From: Moorena sp. SIO3I8
Lineage (GTDB): Bacteria; Cyanobacteriota; Cyanobacteriia; Cyanobacteriales; Coleofasciculaceae
Reading direction: 5' to 3'
Length of the DNA: 35,975 nucleotides
Assembly (NCBI RefSeq): GCF_010692325.1
Contig: NZ_JAAHHW010000016.1
Span: 119,534 to 155,508, forward strand
Shown here: positions 8,290 through 17,241 of the stretch, one piece after another
Layout: each line of letters opens with the position of its first letter
How positions within the stretch are numbered: position 1 is the stretch's first letter
The notes under the pieces: model-generated
What the model saw: only the letters and a program-made list of their open reading frames with translations
Told to the model about the DNA's origin: nothing
The model's database searches: none
Program-made: the position numbers and the translations under genes

Positions 8290-10560
8290 ATGGCTAGCCC
8301 CACTCTAAAAACAGGTCAACATCGAGAAGGTAGCTGGTATTTTCCGCTGCGACTGAACTTGGTTCTGCCACTGGTGACTAGGCGTTGCGTGGCAGCGCTT
8401 TTGGAAGTATCGCTGGTAACTACTAGTGCATTGCTCCCTTACGGGATTGGTTTGTATGCAGAAAAATACTCGAAGGCAGAACCGGTTCCCCTTAACCCAG
8501 TGTTGGGGGCAACCCAGAATGCGATCGCAAAAACTCTAGCTTACCCGCGCCTACAACTAACCAAGCGAGTCACTCCCCTGACCAATTTTTTTTGGTGTGC
8601 TTCGTTAGTGATGCCAGTAGGAGTAACCCTATGGCAACTTTATCTGCTGGGAAAAACTGGTCAAACTATTCCCAAAGGTTGGTTTGGAGTGCGAGTGGTT
8701 ACCGCTTCGGGAAAACCGCCTGGTTTGATCGGTGCGGTGTGGCGTGAGGCAGTGGGACGCTGGGGATTACCACTGGGAAGTGCTTATCTACTCTGGCGCT
8801 ACACTGGAGCGTTTCCCGACTTGTTAATTTTGTTGGGATTGGCAGGATTGATGCTATTGGCAGAGAGTTTTAGTTCTGTATTAAATGCTCAACATCGCAG
8901 CCTCCACGACTACATAGCCGGAACTTATGTGTCGGATTCCTCTCGGTTGCTCTTGCCGTACTGGTCAAGTTTTGAATCCTCCCCCTCACCAGAGTATGAA
9001 GAGGTAGAGCTAGAGGAGGAGACTGATGGGCAATGGTCTCAAGAGTATGAAGAGGTTGAGCTAGAGGAGGAAACTGATGGGCAATGGTCTAATCACCAGA
9101 AAGCTACCTGGGGTTACCGTAGCGCAACAGTTAATCCCATTACCCTGTACTCAAAATCTCAACAGCACTCCCCCAATCTTTGGTTGTGGATGCGCCGAAA
9201 TCCTGGTCTTACTCTGCTAATTGTTACCTTTGGCGGGATGGGTTCTGTACTCGGCACGTTTGTGGGTACCCAAATCTATATTCAAAGTCAGGCCAATTGG
9301 CGAGCGTTCAATCAGCAGAAAAATCAGGTCTTTCTGACCTTAGTGAAACAATTAAGCTCCACTGATAGCACTGCTCAAGAAGAACGTTTGGGATCAATTC
9401 TGGCTCTAGGTAGGATAGACGACCATCGTGCTGTACCGTTTCTGGTGGATTTGCTGGGTCAGGAAAATACCCCTAGCTTGATTGATACCCTCCAACAAAC
9501 CTTGGTCAGTAAAGGTGTTCAACCCCTTCCCCATCTACGAATATTGAATCAATCTTTGGCCAACGACCAGAAAACCCTAACCAGGGAAGGTAAACCAGGG
9601 GTTGGGGGAGTGCTAGCGGTGCGGCACCGAGCAACTAAGCAAGCTATCTCGAAAATTCTGACTATCTACGACGGTCAAGTGCATAATGCTAACCTGAGCT
9701 ATATTAACCTCAGTAAGGTTAATCAGGGTTATGGCTATTTTAATCCAATTCTGAACAATCTGAATTTGTCGGGCATTAATTTCCGCTACGCTAATTTGTC
9801 CGGTGCTAATTTGCAGGGTAGTCGCTTCTATGGCCCTGGTGAGGATGAACATTTTGGCACTTTTGATGATTGGGTCAGTGACTTCAGCGGAGCTGATCTC
9901 AGAGAAGTTAACCTAACTGGTGCTATTCTCGACAATGTCTTGATGAATCGCACCAATTTAATCGGGGCAACCCTGAACCGAGCAAGGTTTTATAACGGTA
10001 GCCTGATCGGTGCTAATCTCAGCAGTGCCCAGCTGATTAATGCTGATTTCCGTAGAGCTATCTTAGAAAATGCTAGCCTCACAGGAGCTAATTTGGGGGA
10101 AGCAAAATTCAGTCTCTCTAGTCTTCATGGTGCTCGTTTGGGCAAAGTTAGTGCTGTGGGGAGTGATTTCTCTTCTGCTGATTTAAGTCAATCAAGCTGG
10201 CAAGGAGCGAATCTTTCTAGGGCAAATTTGAGTAATGCTAATCTCAAAAATGTTGATTTCAATTCAACCCAATTGGTAGGGGCTAATTTACGCAATGCCC
10301 AGCTGTACAATGCTAAGCTACGTCACGCTAATCTAAGTGCTGCGGATTTGCGAGGGGCTAATTTAGCTGGAGCAGATTTTCTGGGAGTTACCTTTGCTAT
10401 GGCTAAACAGAACAAGGCTAATCAATTTATTACCTTGCCACCACCTAAATCGAATTTAGCCCGGATTAAGGGGGTGAATTTTACCAATGTTAAAAATTTA
10501 GATGAGCAGCAACTTCGATATATTTGTACCTATGGTGGACTTCATCCTAGATGTTTGTGA
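8290..10560 (+). CDS. RDD-domain / pentapeptide-repeat membrane fusion protein
   Basis: A 756-residue multidomain protein. Residues about 20-225 form an RDD-type membrane domain: a hydrophobic helix near RRCVAALLEVS, then GQTIPKGWFGVRVV and HRSLHDYIAGTYV. Residues 235-268 are an acidic linker made of two tandem 17-residue units (EYEEVELEEETDGQWS, encoded by a 51-bp duplication at 8992-9093). A third membrane helix lies near residues 300-322. A HEAT-like patch (LGRIDDHRAVPFLVDLLG) follows, then a long pentapeptide-repeat domain (A(N/D)LXX) from about residue 463 to 715. The repeat domain should form a right-handed quadrilateral beta-helix. Function is unknown; it is likely a membrane-anchored scaffold. 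ATG at 8290. Confidence 0.85.
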   Translation: MASPTLKTGQHREGSWYFPLRLNLVLPLVTRRCVAALLEVSLVTTSALLPYGIGLYAEKYSKAEPVPLNPVLGATQNAIAKTLAYPRLQLTKRVTPLTNFFWCASLVMPVGVTLWQLYLLGKTGQTIPKGWFGVRVVTASGKPPGLIGAVWREAVGRWGLPLGSAYLLWRYTGAFPDLLILLGLAGLMLLAESFSSVLNAQHRSLHDYIAGTYVSDSSRLLLPYWSSFESSPSPEYEEVELEEETDGQWSQEYEEVELEEETDGQWSNHQKATWGYRSATVNPITLYSKSQQHSPNLWLWMRRNPGLTLLIVTFGGMGSVLGTFVGTQIYIQSQANWRAFNQQKNQVFLTLVKQLSSTDSTAQEERLGSILALGRIDDHRAVPFLVDLLGQENTPSLIDTLQQTLVSKGVQPLPHLRILNQSLANDQKTLTREGKPGVGGVLAVRHRATKQAISKILTIYDGQVHNANLSYINLSKVNQGYGYFNPILNNLNLSGINFRYANLSGANLQGSRFYGPGEDEHFGTFDDWVSDFSGADLREVNLTGAILDNVLMNRTNLIGATLNRARFYNGSLIGANLSSAQLINADFRRAILENASLTGANLGEAKFSLSSLHGARLGKVSAVGSDFSSADLSQSSWQGANLSRANLSNANLKNVDFNSTQLVGANLRNAQLYNAKLRHANLSAADLRGANLAGADFLGVTFAMAKQNKANQFITLPPPKSNLARIKGVNFTNVKNLDEQQLRYICTYGGLHPRCL
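8992..9093 (+). repeat. 51-bp in-frame tandem duplication
   Basis: Units 8992-9042 and 9043-9093 differ at only a few bases. They encode a doubled acidic 17-residue segment in the linker of the RDD/pentapeptide protein. Confidence 0.92.
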
Positions 10561-10570
10561 CACTATTTTA

Positions 10571-10668
10571 GAGTAGGGAGTAGGGAATAGGGAGTAGGGA
10601 GTAGGGAGTAGGGAGTAGGGAATAGGGAACAGGGAATAGGGAATAGGGAGTAGGGAGTAGGGAGTAGG
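10571..10668. repeat. STRR heptamer array GAGTAGG/GAATAGG x14
   Basis: Fourteen 7-mers (GAGTAGG, GAATAGG, one GAACAGG) begin 11 bases after the stop of the RDD/pentapeptide gene. Confidence 0.95.
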
Positions 10669-10779
10669 AATAAAATCATGTTTACCTGATAACTATGAGA
10701 AACGCTATAAACTTTTAATCATATAAATTGACCACGAAAAAAATCAGCCTACTTGATTTTTTTCTATTGTCAAAAAATT

Positions 10780-10813
10780 AGCGATGCTCTGAAAGATCCG
10801 CTACGCGAACGCA
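10780..10813. repeat. 34-bp inverted repeat, left copy
   Basis: This 34-base sequence (begins AGCGATGCTCTGAAAGA, ends GCTACGCGAACGCA) recurs in inverted orientation at 11870-11903 with one mismatch. The pair brackets the outer-membrane protein gene. The rest of 10669-11146 is AT-rich non-coding DNA with a hairpin at 10737-10763 (AAAAATCA/TGATTTTT). Confidence 0.9.
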
Positions 10814-10995
10814 TAAATTCAAAAGCTACTGAGTCGATTGACTATCTTCGAGTTGACTTGAGTTGAAAACCCCCTTAACCAGAATAGATTGCTTAATGGA
10901 TTGCGTTGATTTAAAGTTAACTATCAACAGTGAACAAAACATCAACCTGTATATAGCGGTTTATATTATAATCAAATAATTTTTACTTTCTTGCC

Positions 10996-11058
10996 TGTTC
11001 CCTGTTCCCTATTCCCTGTTCCCTATTCCCTGTTCCCTATTCCCTGTTCCCTATTCCC
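10996..11058. repeat. STRR heptamer array TGTTCCC/TATTCCC x9
   Basis: Nine 7-mers alternating TGTTCCC and TATTCCC, the reverse-complement class of the GGGAACA/GGGAATA units. Confidence 0.95.
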
Positions 11059-11146
11059 TTTGCTATATTAGTTTCACCAAAGCAATTAAGCTAATATGAG
11101 CGAGAAAGCAGCCATCATTAGAATTAGGTATTGAGGAGTTGAGGAA

Positions 11147-11665
11147 ATGGGTAATGCTATTGGTTTATTGTCCACACTAGGAACGCTGGTGCTGGGGAGT
11201 CTGGCTAGTTTAATGATTAAGTCGCAACCAGCATTTGCTCAAGCTGCCTACGGAAGTTATGTGGGAATCGGTCCTACCTTTGGTATTACAAAGGATGATG
11301 ATGGAGAAGGTCAGCAAATTGGTGGATTAATTGCGTTTCGCTACAAATTCCTAGAAATCCCGATTTCCTTCCGGACACAAGCCCTGATTGGTGCTGGCAC
11401 TGCTATTGTGCCAACAATTAGTTACGATTTCCCCCTTAACTGGCAAACCGATGCTTACGTGGGAGCAGGGGCTGTATTTGCTAGCGGTCACTCTCCCTCA
11501 CCAGTAGGAGATAAAACGAGTTTTGCTATACAACCTGGTATTGATTTTATGATCCCTAATAGCCAAACGGTTTTGTTTGGTAATGCGATTATTGCTTTTG
11601 ATGCCTATCGGGAGGGTGGCGGCGTGGCTGCTTCTGTTCAAGGTGGATTTGGTTTAAGATTTTAG
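11147..11665 (+). CDS. Outer-membrane beta-barrel protein, probable
   Basis: The 172-residue product has a signal peptide (GLLSTLGTLVLGSLASL..., cleavage after AFA near residue 31). Alternating amphipathic strands follow: YVGIGPTFGI, IGGLIAFRYKF, YVGAGAVFAS, and the C-terminal VQGGFGLRF. A terminal aromatic (F172) in such a strand is the hallmark recognised by the BAM assembly machinery. The size fits a small eight-strand barrel of the OmpA/OprD-like surface type. The ligand is unknown. ATG at 11147 has GAGGA about 8 bases upstream. The gene is bracketed by inverted 34-bp repeats. Confidence 0.7.
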   Translation: MGNAIGLLSTLGTLVLGSLASLMIKSQPAFAQAAYGSYVGIGPTFGITKDDDGEGQQIGGLIAFRYKFLEIPISFRTQALIGAGTAIVPTISYDFPLNWQTDAYVGAGAVFASGHSPSPVGDKTSFAIQPGIDFMIPNSQTVLFGNAIIAFDAYREGGGVAASVQGGFGLRF

Positions 11666-11673
11666 TTTGAATC

Positions 11674-11737
11674 GTCGGGAGTCGGGAGTCGGGAGTCGGG
11701 AGTCGGGAATAGGGAGTAGGGAGTAGGGAGTAGGGAA
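11674..11737. repeat. STRR heptamer array GTCGGGA then GTAGGGA
   Basis: About nine 7-mers start just after the stop of the barrel gene, first as GTCGGGA and then as GTAGGGA/ATAGGGA. Mixed unit types within one array are typical of this window. Confidence 0.92.
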
Positions 11738-11869
11738 TATGGCATCAAAAATTCTCACAATTCCGACACGGATTGCTATATTACTTTATAATCACCTGGC
11801 GTTAGCGATGGTGTAGTCTTGACCATGCCAGGCTTTTGCCTTGATCAAGGATAGTTTGGATTGGGAAAA

Positions 11870-11903
11870 TGCGTTCGCGTAGCGGCTCTTTCAGAGCATC
11901 GCT
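11870..11903. repeat. 34-bp inverted repeat, right copy
   Basis: Reverse complement of 10780-10813 with 33 of 34 matches. It is followed at 11904-11932 by a tandem TCTTTTCGTTTTGC pair. The stretch 11738-12063 has no credible gene. Confidence 0.9.
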
Positions 11904-11952
11904 CTTTTCGTTTTGCTCTTTTCGTTTTGCTCAGAAGTCCTGAATCGAGTAA

Positions 11953-11995
11953 TATAGCAACTCTCATAGTCATAAAGTACACAGGATTTTTTCCG
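11953..11995. repeat. Dispersed TATAGC...ACAGGATTT repeat, copy 1
   Basis: TATAGCAACTCTCATAG, then TACACAGGATTTTTTCC, leading directly into a CCCTGCTCC-type array. Similar units precede arrays at 28179 and 31386. Confidence 0.65.
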
Positions 11996-12063
11996 TTCTC
12001 CCTGCTCCGAAGTCCCTGCTCCGAAGTCCCTCCCCTCTCCCCAAACTCTTCGCCCTGTTTGCT

Positions 12064-12519
12064 TCAATTCAAAATAGCCCCGTCCGGTATAGTTTCCTGT
12101 TTCATTGCCCAAAACTTGCTCAGTACATGAATTTGCTTTAATCCCACTATTAAATTTAAGCCAGGTATAAAAATCCACCACACTACCAGAGGTTCTGTCA
12201 TTCCTTCTCGTCGATACAGTTCGTTTACTGTGCGATAAAGCCTAAACTGCACAATGTAAATCCAAACTATACCGACCAGGGAAAACCAACCAAACCAGCC
12301 AGGAACATCGGGATCTAATATCCATAAGGCTTGTGGAACGGCGACACCTAAAACGAAAGGTAGTAAGCACAGGGTACCGGACCAACCATAACTGTTATAG
12401 TGTCGCAACTCTTCCTGAATGATCCACTTGTACCAACCGTAGTACAACATTAATGTGGCTACCGATAGCAGCATCACTTTTACCAGAGGACGGGGTTTAC
12501 CAAGAGGTTGGTCAGACAT
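12064..12519 (-). CDS. Integral membrane protein, DUF4234-like
   Basis: A 151-residue protein with about four hydrophobic segments: VMLLSVATLMLYYGWYKW, TLCLLPFVLGVAVPQALW, WFSLVGIVWIYIVQF and VVWWIFIPGLNLIVGL. YGWYKW near the start and the short loops resemble DUF4234-type membrane proteins, whose function is not established. ATG at 12519. It is divergent from mtnP (115 bases apart). There is no catalytic signature. Confidence 0.7.
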   Translation of the reverse strand: MSDQPLGKPRPLVKVMLLSVATLMLYYGWYKWIIQEELRHYNSYGWSGTLCLLPFVLGVAVPQALWILDPDVPGWFGWFSLVGIVWIYIVQFRLYRTVNELYRREGMTEPLVVWWIFIPGLNLIVGLKQIHVLSKFWAMKQETIPDGAILN

Positions 12520-12634
12520 AAGCCAAAACTATTGCATCGGAACATCAGTCTGTATTGTAAAATCCCTTAACAAAAATTAATACAATTGGTAAAATAACAA
12601 AGCGTTGGACTGAGGCACAGCAAGCACAAACACC

Positions 12635-13507
12635 ATGGTAAAAGCACAAATTGGGATTATTGGCGGTAGCGGACTTTACAAAATGGCTGCTCTCAAGGAT
12701 GTGCAGGAGGTACCGATTGAAACCCCCTTTGGTCCTCCGTCCGATGCCTTGATGGTGGGAACCCTAGAAGGAACTACTGTGGCTTTCTTATCTCGTCATG
12801 GTCGCAATCATCATTTGATGCCTTCGGAGTTACCCTTCCGAGCCAATATCTATGCCATGAAGCAGTTAGGCGTGGAGTATATCATTTCTGCCTCAGCAGT
12901 AGGTTCTCTCCAGGAAGAGGTCAAACCCTTAGATATGCTGGTACCGGATCAGTTTATTGACCGGACGAAGAATCGGGTTTCGACCTTTTTCGGGGAAGGG
13001 ATTGTGGCTCATATTGGGTTTGGACACCCGGTGTGTAACCAACTGGCGGGAATTTTAGTGGATGCGATCGCAAGTTTGGAGTTACCAGAGGTGACCGTAC
13101 ATAACGGTGGGACTTATCTGTGCATGGAAGGTCCAGCATTTTCCACCATGGCGGAATCTAATCTCTACCGCAGTTGGGGCGCAAAAGTAATTGGCATGAC
13201 CAATTTGCCAGAGGCCAAGTTAGCACGGGAGGCGGAAATTGCCTATGCTACCCTCGCCCTAGTCACGGATTATGATTGCTGGCATGAGGATCATGACCAT
13301 GTCACCGTGAATATGATACTTGATAATCTACAGCGCAATGCGATTAATGCTCAGAAGGTGATTCAAGAGACAGTGCGCCGGTTAGTTGAAAATCCACCCG
13401 TTTCTAAAGCCCATTCCGCCTTGAAGCATGCTATTTTCACTCCCTTAGATCAGGCTCCAGAAGCAACTAAGGAGAAGTTGGAGTTGTTGTTGCAGAAGTA
13501 TTTGTAA
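12635..13507 (+). CDS. mtnP: S-methyl-5'-thioadenosine phosphorylase
   Basis: Cytosolic phosphorylase that splits methylthioadenosine with phosphate into adenine and methylthioribose-1-phosphate, the entry to the methionine salvage pathway. It is a class II purine-nucleoside-phosphorylase-type protein of 290 residues. Visible motifs: the N-terminal [10 protein letters not shown], phosphate-site [37 protein letters not shown], and [14 protein letters not shown] (the base-binding NLPE fits MTAP rather than PNP). DYDCW follows. It is complete from ATG 12635 and adequately isolated to be monocistronic. I see no SAM riboswitch upstream. Confidence 0.96.
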   Translation: MVKAQIGIIGGSGLYKMAALKDVQEVPIETPFGPPSDALMVGTLEGTTVAFLSRHGRNHHLMPSELPFRANIYAMKQLGVEYIISASAVGSLQEEVKPLDMLVPDQFIDRTKNRVSTFFGEGIVAHIGFGHPVCNQLAGILVDAIASLELPEVTVHNGGTYLCMEGPAFSTMAESNLYRSWGAKVIGMTNLPEAKLAREAEIAYATLALVTDYDCWHEDHDHVTVNMILDNLQRNAINAQKVIQETVRRLVENPPVSKAHSALKHAIFTPLDQAPEATKEKLELLLQKYL

Positions 13508-13540
13508 AATCGCAAATATCGAAAGGTGGCGCAGGATATA

Positions 13541-13649
13541 TATAGCAATTCTCTTTCCCATGAGGTACAAAGGGATCCCCCTAAATCCCCCTTAAAAAGG
13601 GGGACTTTGAGGTTGATAATTGTACCTCATACATGCAATAAACGCTATA
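13541..13649. repeat. MITE-like dispersed repeat, copy A
   Basis: About 105 bases beginning TATAGCAATT and ending AAACGCTATA. A central CCCCCTTAAAAAGGGGG hairpin follows CCATGAGGTACAAA. A close relative sits at 35016-35121. TATAGC/GCTATA gives short terminal inversion. Confidence 0.8.
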
Positions 13650-13833
13650 TATAGCGTTTTTATCAAGGGAGCAGGGAGCAGGGACTTCGGAGCAGTAGGA
13701 AAGACCTTGGAAAATTTTTTGGTGTTATAGGTACAAGGAAATAGGGAACAGGGAATAGGGAACAGGGAAAAGTAGGAAAGAGCTTGGATAATTTTTTCCC
13801 ACTCCCCACCCTCCCCAAACTTCCCACACTCCC

Positions 13834-13876
13834 CACTCCCTACTCCCTACTCCCTACTCCCTACTCCCTACTCCCT
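13834..13876. repeat. STRR heptamer array TACTCCC
   Basis: About six TACTCCC units just upstream of the chorismate-lyase-like gene. The remainder of 13650-13833 holds GGGAACA/GGGAGCA pieces and a repeated AGTAGGAAAGA-CTTGG motif (about 13694 and 13772). There is no gene. Confidence 0.9.
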
Positions 13877-13923
13877 AAAACCCAAGAATTTATACCTCAC
13901 CCCAATAATAATTGCTATTAAAA

Positions 13924-14475
13924 ATGAGAAATGATCTACAGCAATCCCTAAATCGAAGTTATATAGACCCCTCGACTCTGAGTATTTTCCAAAGAATTCT
14001 CTTAACGACAGATGGCACAGTAACCGATATGTTGGAAGCCTATCTGTTTGAACAGATTCGTCTAGTTAAGTTGTCGGAAGAATTGGTAACGACAACTGAT
14101 GATATAGATCCAATGCAATTAAATAAAGGAAGCTCAGTACTTGATAGGAAAATACTATTACAGGGTAAAATAAGTCGCAAGAATTATATCTATGCTGAGT
14201 CAATTATTGTTATTGATCGTCTAGATGAGTACTTTCAAAAAGATTTACTTAAAACTAAAACCCCCATTGGCAAAATCTGGCGAGAGCAGAGATTCGAGAC
14301 CTTTAAAGAAATTGTGGATACTGGAAAAAAGCCAGCTAAGGAATTAGCTGATTATTTCCAGATTGAACCGGAAGCAAATTTGCTTTTTCGTACCTATTGC
14401 GTCTTTTCTAATCGCCAATCCGTAATGATGATTAGTGAATATTTTCCTGAAAGCTATTTTTTGAATAGAGTATAG
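13924..14475 (+). CDS. Chorismate pyruvate-lyase-like protein (DUF98 family)
   Basis: The family converts chorismate to 4-hydroxybenzoate plus pyruvate; in cyanobacteria this feeds plastoquinone synthesis. Family features seen: early DGTVTDMLEAYL, then YIYAESIIVIDRL (family acidic residue in YAES), IGKIWREQRFETFKEI, and a C-terminal ISEYFPESYF with the second conserved Glu. ATG at 13924 is preferred over TTG 13912, giving 183 residues, slightly short of the roughly 200 usual for cyanobacterial homologues. The TAG stop is the first three bases of a heptamer array, so the natural C-terminus may have been trimmed. Assignment is good at family level; activity is inferred. Confidence 0.8.
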   Translation: MRNDLQQSLNRSYIDPSTLSIFQRILLTTDGTVTDMLEAYLFEQIRLVKLSEELVTTTDDIDPMQLNKGSSVLDRKILLQGKISRKNYIYAESIIVIDRLDEYFQKDLLKTKTPIGKIWREQRFETFKEIVDTGKKPAKELADYFQIEPEANLLFRTYCVFSNRQSVMMISEYFPESYFLNRV

Positions 14476-14542
14476 GGAGTAGGGAGTAGGGAGTAGGGAG
14501 TCGGGAGTCGGGAGTCGGGAGTCGGGAGTCGGGAGTCGGGAG
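14473..14542. repeat. STRR heptamer array TAGGGAG x4, TCGGGAG x6
   Basis: Ten 7-mers. The first unit supplies the stop codon of the upstream gene. The array ends 16 bases before the IS630 left end. Confidence 0.95.
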
Positions 14543-14558
14543 GGTGGGAAGAGGCGTA

Positions 14559-15808
14559 GTGGACTGGCACAGCTAAAATAGTGCAATAGAAGGATCATTA
14601 TTTGAGGTCAAAAAAATGGGAAGAGGTCGTAGAGATAAAGTGCTGCTGACAATCGAACAAAGACGAAGACTAGAAAACATCAGTCGCAATGGCTATGCTC
14701 CTGCCAAGAAAATCCTCCACGCTAGGGTTCTTCTGATGTGTGACGAAGGAGAACAAGCGATAGATACATGGACAGATGAAGGGATAGCCAAAGCTTTAAA
14801 TCTACATCGAAATACCGTAGGGCGTATCAGAAAAAGATATCTGACCCAAGGAGAAGAACCAGCACTCAATAGAAGGTTAAGAAAGAAACCACCAACTCCG
14901 CCAAAAATAGATGGCGCGACAGAAGCCCAAATCATTGCCATGTGTTGTTCAGACCCTCCAGAAGGAAGAGCAGATTGGACGATTAGACTACTGACATCGG
15001 AACTGAAAAAGCGAAGAGTAGTCACAGAAATCTCTCGTGAAACGGTACGTCGCACTTTAAAAAAAACCAGCTACGTCCTTGGAAAGTAAAACGTTTCTGT
15101 ATTCCTGAACGAGATTTGGCCAGATTTGTCGCCCAGATGGAAGTAATTTTAGACCTTTACTGTTCTGAGCATTGTCGAGATCAGCCATTGATTTGTATGG
15201 ATGAAGCATCAGTCCAACTCCTAGATCATCTCTATAAACCGATTAAAATGCAACCTGGTCAAGACCAGAAAGAAGATTATCACTATACTCGTGAAGGGAC
15301 ACAAGCCCTGTTTATGTTTTTTGACCCTAATGCTGGATGGCGGCGAGTTAGCAATCGAGACCATCGGTCTCGTGTAGACTGGGCGGAAGAAATTCGCCAA
15401 TTACTGGATGTTGACTATCCCCATGCTAGTAAAGTCAAATTAGTCTGCGATAATCTCAATACTCATGTGGATTGCTTCTCTTTATGAAGCTTTCCCGGCT
15501 GATGAAGCTCATCGTCTTGCCAGACGACTAGAAATTTATCATACTCCTCGTAATGGCAGTTGGTTAAATGTAGCAGAGATTGAACTAAGCATTTTAACCA
15601 AACAATGTTTAGCCCGCAGGATTTCTAGTCCTGAAAAATTGGAAAAGAAGTTAAAAGCTTGGGAACAAGAGCGAAACAAAACAGCCAGTCAAGTAATTTG
15701 GCATTTTTCAACCCCGGATGCCAGAGTCAAACTTAAACACCTTTATCCAGTGTTTGAAGATGAAGAGATGGCAGATTCTAATGCACCAAATTAGCTGTGC
15801 CAGTCCAG
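14559..15808 (+). mobile_element. IS630-family insertion sequence, about 1250 bp, complete ends
   Basis: The left end 14559-14590 and right end 15777-15808 are inverted repeats matching at 27 of 32 positions, with the core TGGACTGGCACAGCTAA identical. TA dinucleotides flank both ends (14557-14558 and 15809-15810), the TA target duplication of IS630/Tc1-mariner elements. The internal transposase is frame-disrupted. It is inserted at the edge of a heptamer array. Confidence 0.93.
14616..15794 (+). pseudogene. IS630 transposase, two frame changes
   Basis: Three successive frames make up one IS630 transposase. 14616-15066 encodes the N-terminal HTH part (HARVLLM, RNTVGRIRKRYL). 15065-15470 encodes the DDE core start (MDEASVQLL and VCDNLNTH, the two Asp). 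15466-15794 encodes the remainder with the catalytic Glu (GSWLNVAEIELSIL). The first shift is -1 at an A8 run (15059-15066, reading TTA AAA AAA ACC). That is a plausible programmed slippage site of the kind used by some IS630 members. The second shift, after NTH at about 15468, needs an extra base to be removed and has no slippery sequence, so this copy is probably dead. The stop lies inside the right terminal repeat. Confidence 0.9.
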
Positions 15809-15811
15809 TAG

Positions 15812-15886
15812 GGTGCGTTAGGGACGGGCGAGCCCTGATTTTCCACATTTTTGCCAGTGTTGGGACAGCCCGTCCCGTAACGCACC
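15812..15886. repeat. 75-bp palindromic element
   Basis: GGTGCGTTAGGGACGGGC (15812-15829) pairs with GCCCGTCCCGTAACGCACC (15868-15886) apart from one extra base. MITE-like; it abuts the IS630 right end. A short GGGAGTC array follows at 15918-15940. Confidence 0.8.
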
Positions 15887-16002
15887 ACCGGGTCAAACAG
15901 AAAAAATGAGATGCACCCGTCGGGAGTCGGGAGTCGGGAGTTGGTATAATAAACGCTATAGTTTTAATTTATTATTTTATTGCTTAATAATTCAACTGAA
16001 CT

Positions 16003-17091
16003 ATGAAACTAACAGGACCGCAATATCAACAATTAACCGATGCTTTACTTAAGGCGTTCCCATCAAAATCAAGACTTGCTGAATTAGTTGAATATAAATT
16101 CAGTAAAAATCTAGATGCTATTTCAATGGGAGACGACTTAAAAGAAATTGTATTTAAGTTAATTAAAGCTGCCCAAGCAGAAGGATGGGTTGATAACCTG
16201 ATTGCAGGTGCCCGTGAATCAAATCCAGATAACTCAGCCTTATTCGCCTTTGCCCAGGAGTTTAATCTTGCTATTGCTATGCCGCAACCGCTATCAGCAA
16301 GAGGTAGATTAGAAAGACTGATTAAGAAAACCAATTCTTTTTTAGATGTAAATCAGTGGCGGGAGAAGTTAGGTCAAATTGAAGGGCAAGTCTGTCGTGT
16401 AGAAGTTACGAATAACGATAATAGTCAGGAATTTGGGACAGGTTTTCTGATTGCGCCCAATGTGGTTATTACTAATTACCATGTGGTGGAATCGGTAATT
16501 TTAGAACAAGCAACGTCTAGTAATGTTATCCTGCGTTTTGACTACAAGCAGTTAGGGGATGGTAAAGTTATCAACCCAGGTACAGAGTATCGCTTAGTAG
16601 AGGATGACTGGCTAATTGATCAAAGTCGTTATACCAACAATCCGTTACCAACCCCTGACGAATTGGATTATGCCTTGCTGAGAGTAGATGGAGTTCCTGG
16701 GGAAGAACCGATTGGGAAAAATCCCGATCCCGATTCTCCCAAGCGCCAGTGGATTGAGTTACCACAAGAGCCTTATCAGTTTGTGCCCAATACTCCACTG
16801 TTTATCGTGCAGCATCCCAAGGCCGAACCCTTAAAAATAGCCTTTGACACCGAGGCTATTATTACTATTAACGAGAATGGGACAACGGTTAAGTATAAAA
16901 CCAATACCGAACCCGGTTCCTCTGGTTCTCCATGTTTTGATATTAACTGGAATTTAGTAGCCCTGCATCATAGTGGTGACCCAAGCTGGAAACCTAGTTA
17001 TAACGCTGGCAGCCCCTTCAGTGCTATTTGTGCGCGGTTAGAGAAGCAAGGGTTATTGACAGATTTACTTAAAGGTGAAGCAATGTGGTGA
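16003..17091 (+). CDS. EAD1 domain - trypsin-like serine protease (conflict-system effector)
   Basis: Two domains in 362 residues. Residues 1-90 form an effector-associated domain 1 (EAD1): a helical region with AFPSKSRL, LKEIV and NPDN. Residues about 125-350 form a trypsin/HtrA-like peptidase with the triad H160 (ITNYHVV), D222 (LDYALL) and S307 (PGSSGSPCF), all intact. There is no signal peptide, so it acts in the cytoplasm. EAD domains are known to recruit effectors to partners carrying the same EAD. The next gene carries a matching EAD1 with the same AFPSK/LKEIV/NPDN signature. It is the first gene of the 16.0-22.3 kb cassette, 150 bases upstream of the VMAP gene. I infer that it is the lethal or regulatory effector released on activation. 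Confidence 0.88.
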   Translation: MKLTGPQYQQLTDALLKAFPSKSRLAELVEYKFSKNLDAISMGDDLKEIVFKLIKAAQAEGWVDNLIAGARESNPDNSALFAFAQEFNLAIAMPQPLSARGRLERLIKKTNSFLDVNQWREKLGQIEGQVCRVEVTNNDNSQEFGTGFLIAPNVVITNYHVVESVILEQATSSNVILRFDYKQLGDGKVINPGTEYRLVEDDWLIDQSRYTNNPLPTPDELDYALLRVDGVPGEEPIGKNPDPDSPKRQWIELPQEPYQFVPNTPLFIVQHPKAEPLKIAFDTEAIITINENGTTVKYKTNTEPGSSGSPCFDINWNLVALHHSGDPSWKPSYNAGSPFSAICARLEKQGLLTDLLKGEAMW

Positions 17092-17241
17092 ATGGTTGTC
17101 TGAACCTGTAAGCCGCCACCAGGTTGCCAAATACCAGCAAATAAAGCAGAATTTAGGGAAGTAGTTATCATCAGAGTGTAGATACTTAATTAGAGTCAGA
17201 GTATTAACTTCTATTGTTCACAGGTCTTGAAGTAACCATCA

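Noticed and set aside
11861-12181. Frames of 89 and 96 residues over 11.86-12.18 kb
   Set aside because: They overlap each other, the inverted 34-mer, a CTCCGAAGTCC repeat and the end of the real membrane-protein gene.
12520-12634. SAM or other riboswitch upstream of mtnP
   Set aside because: No conserved aptamer core or terminator pair is visible in the 115 bases.
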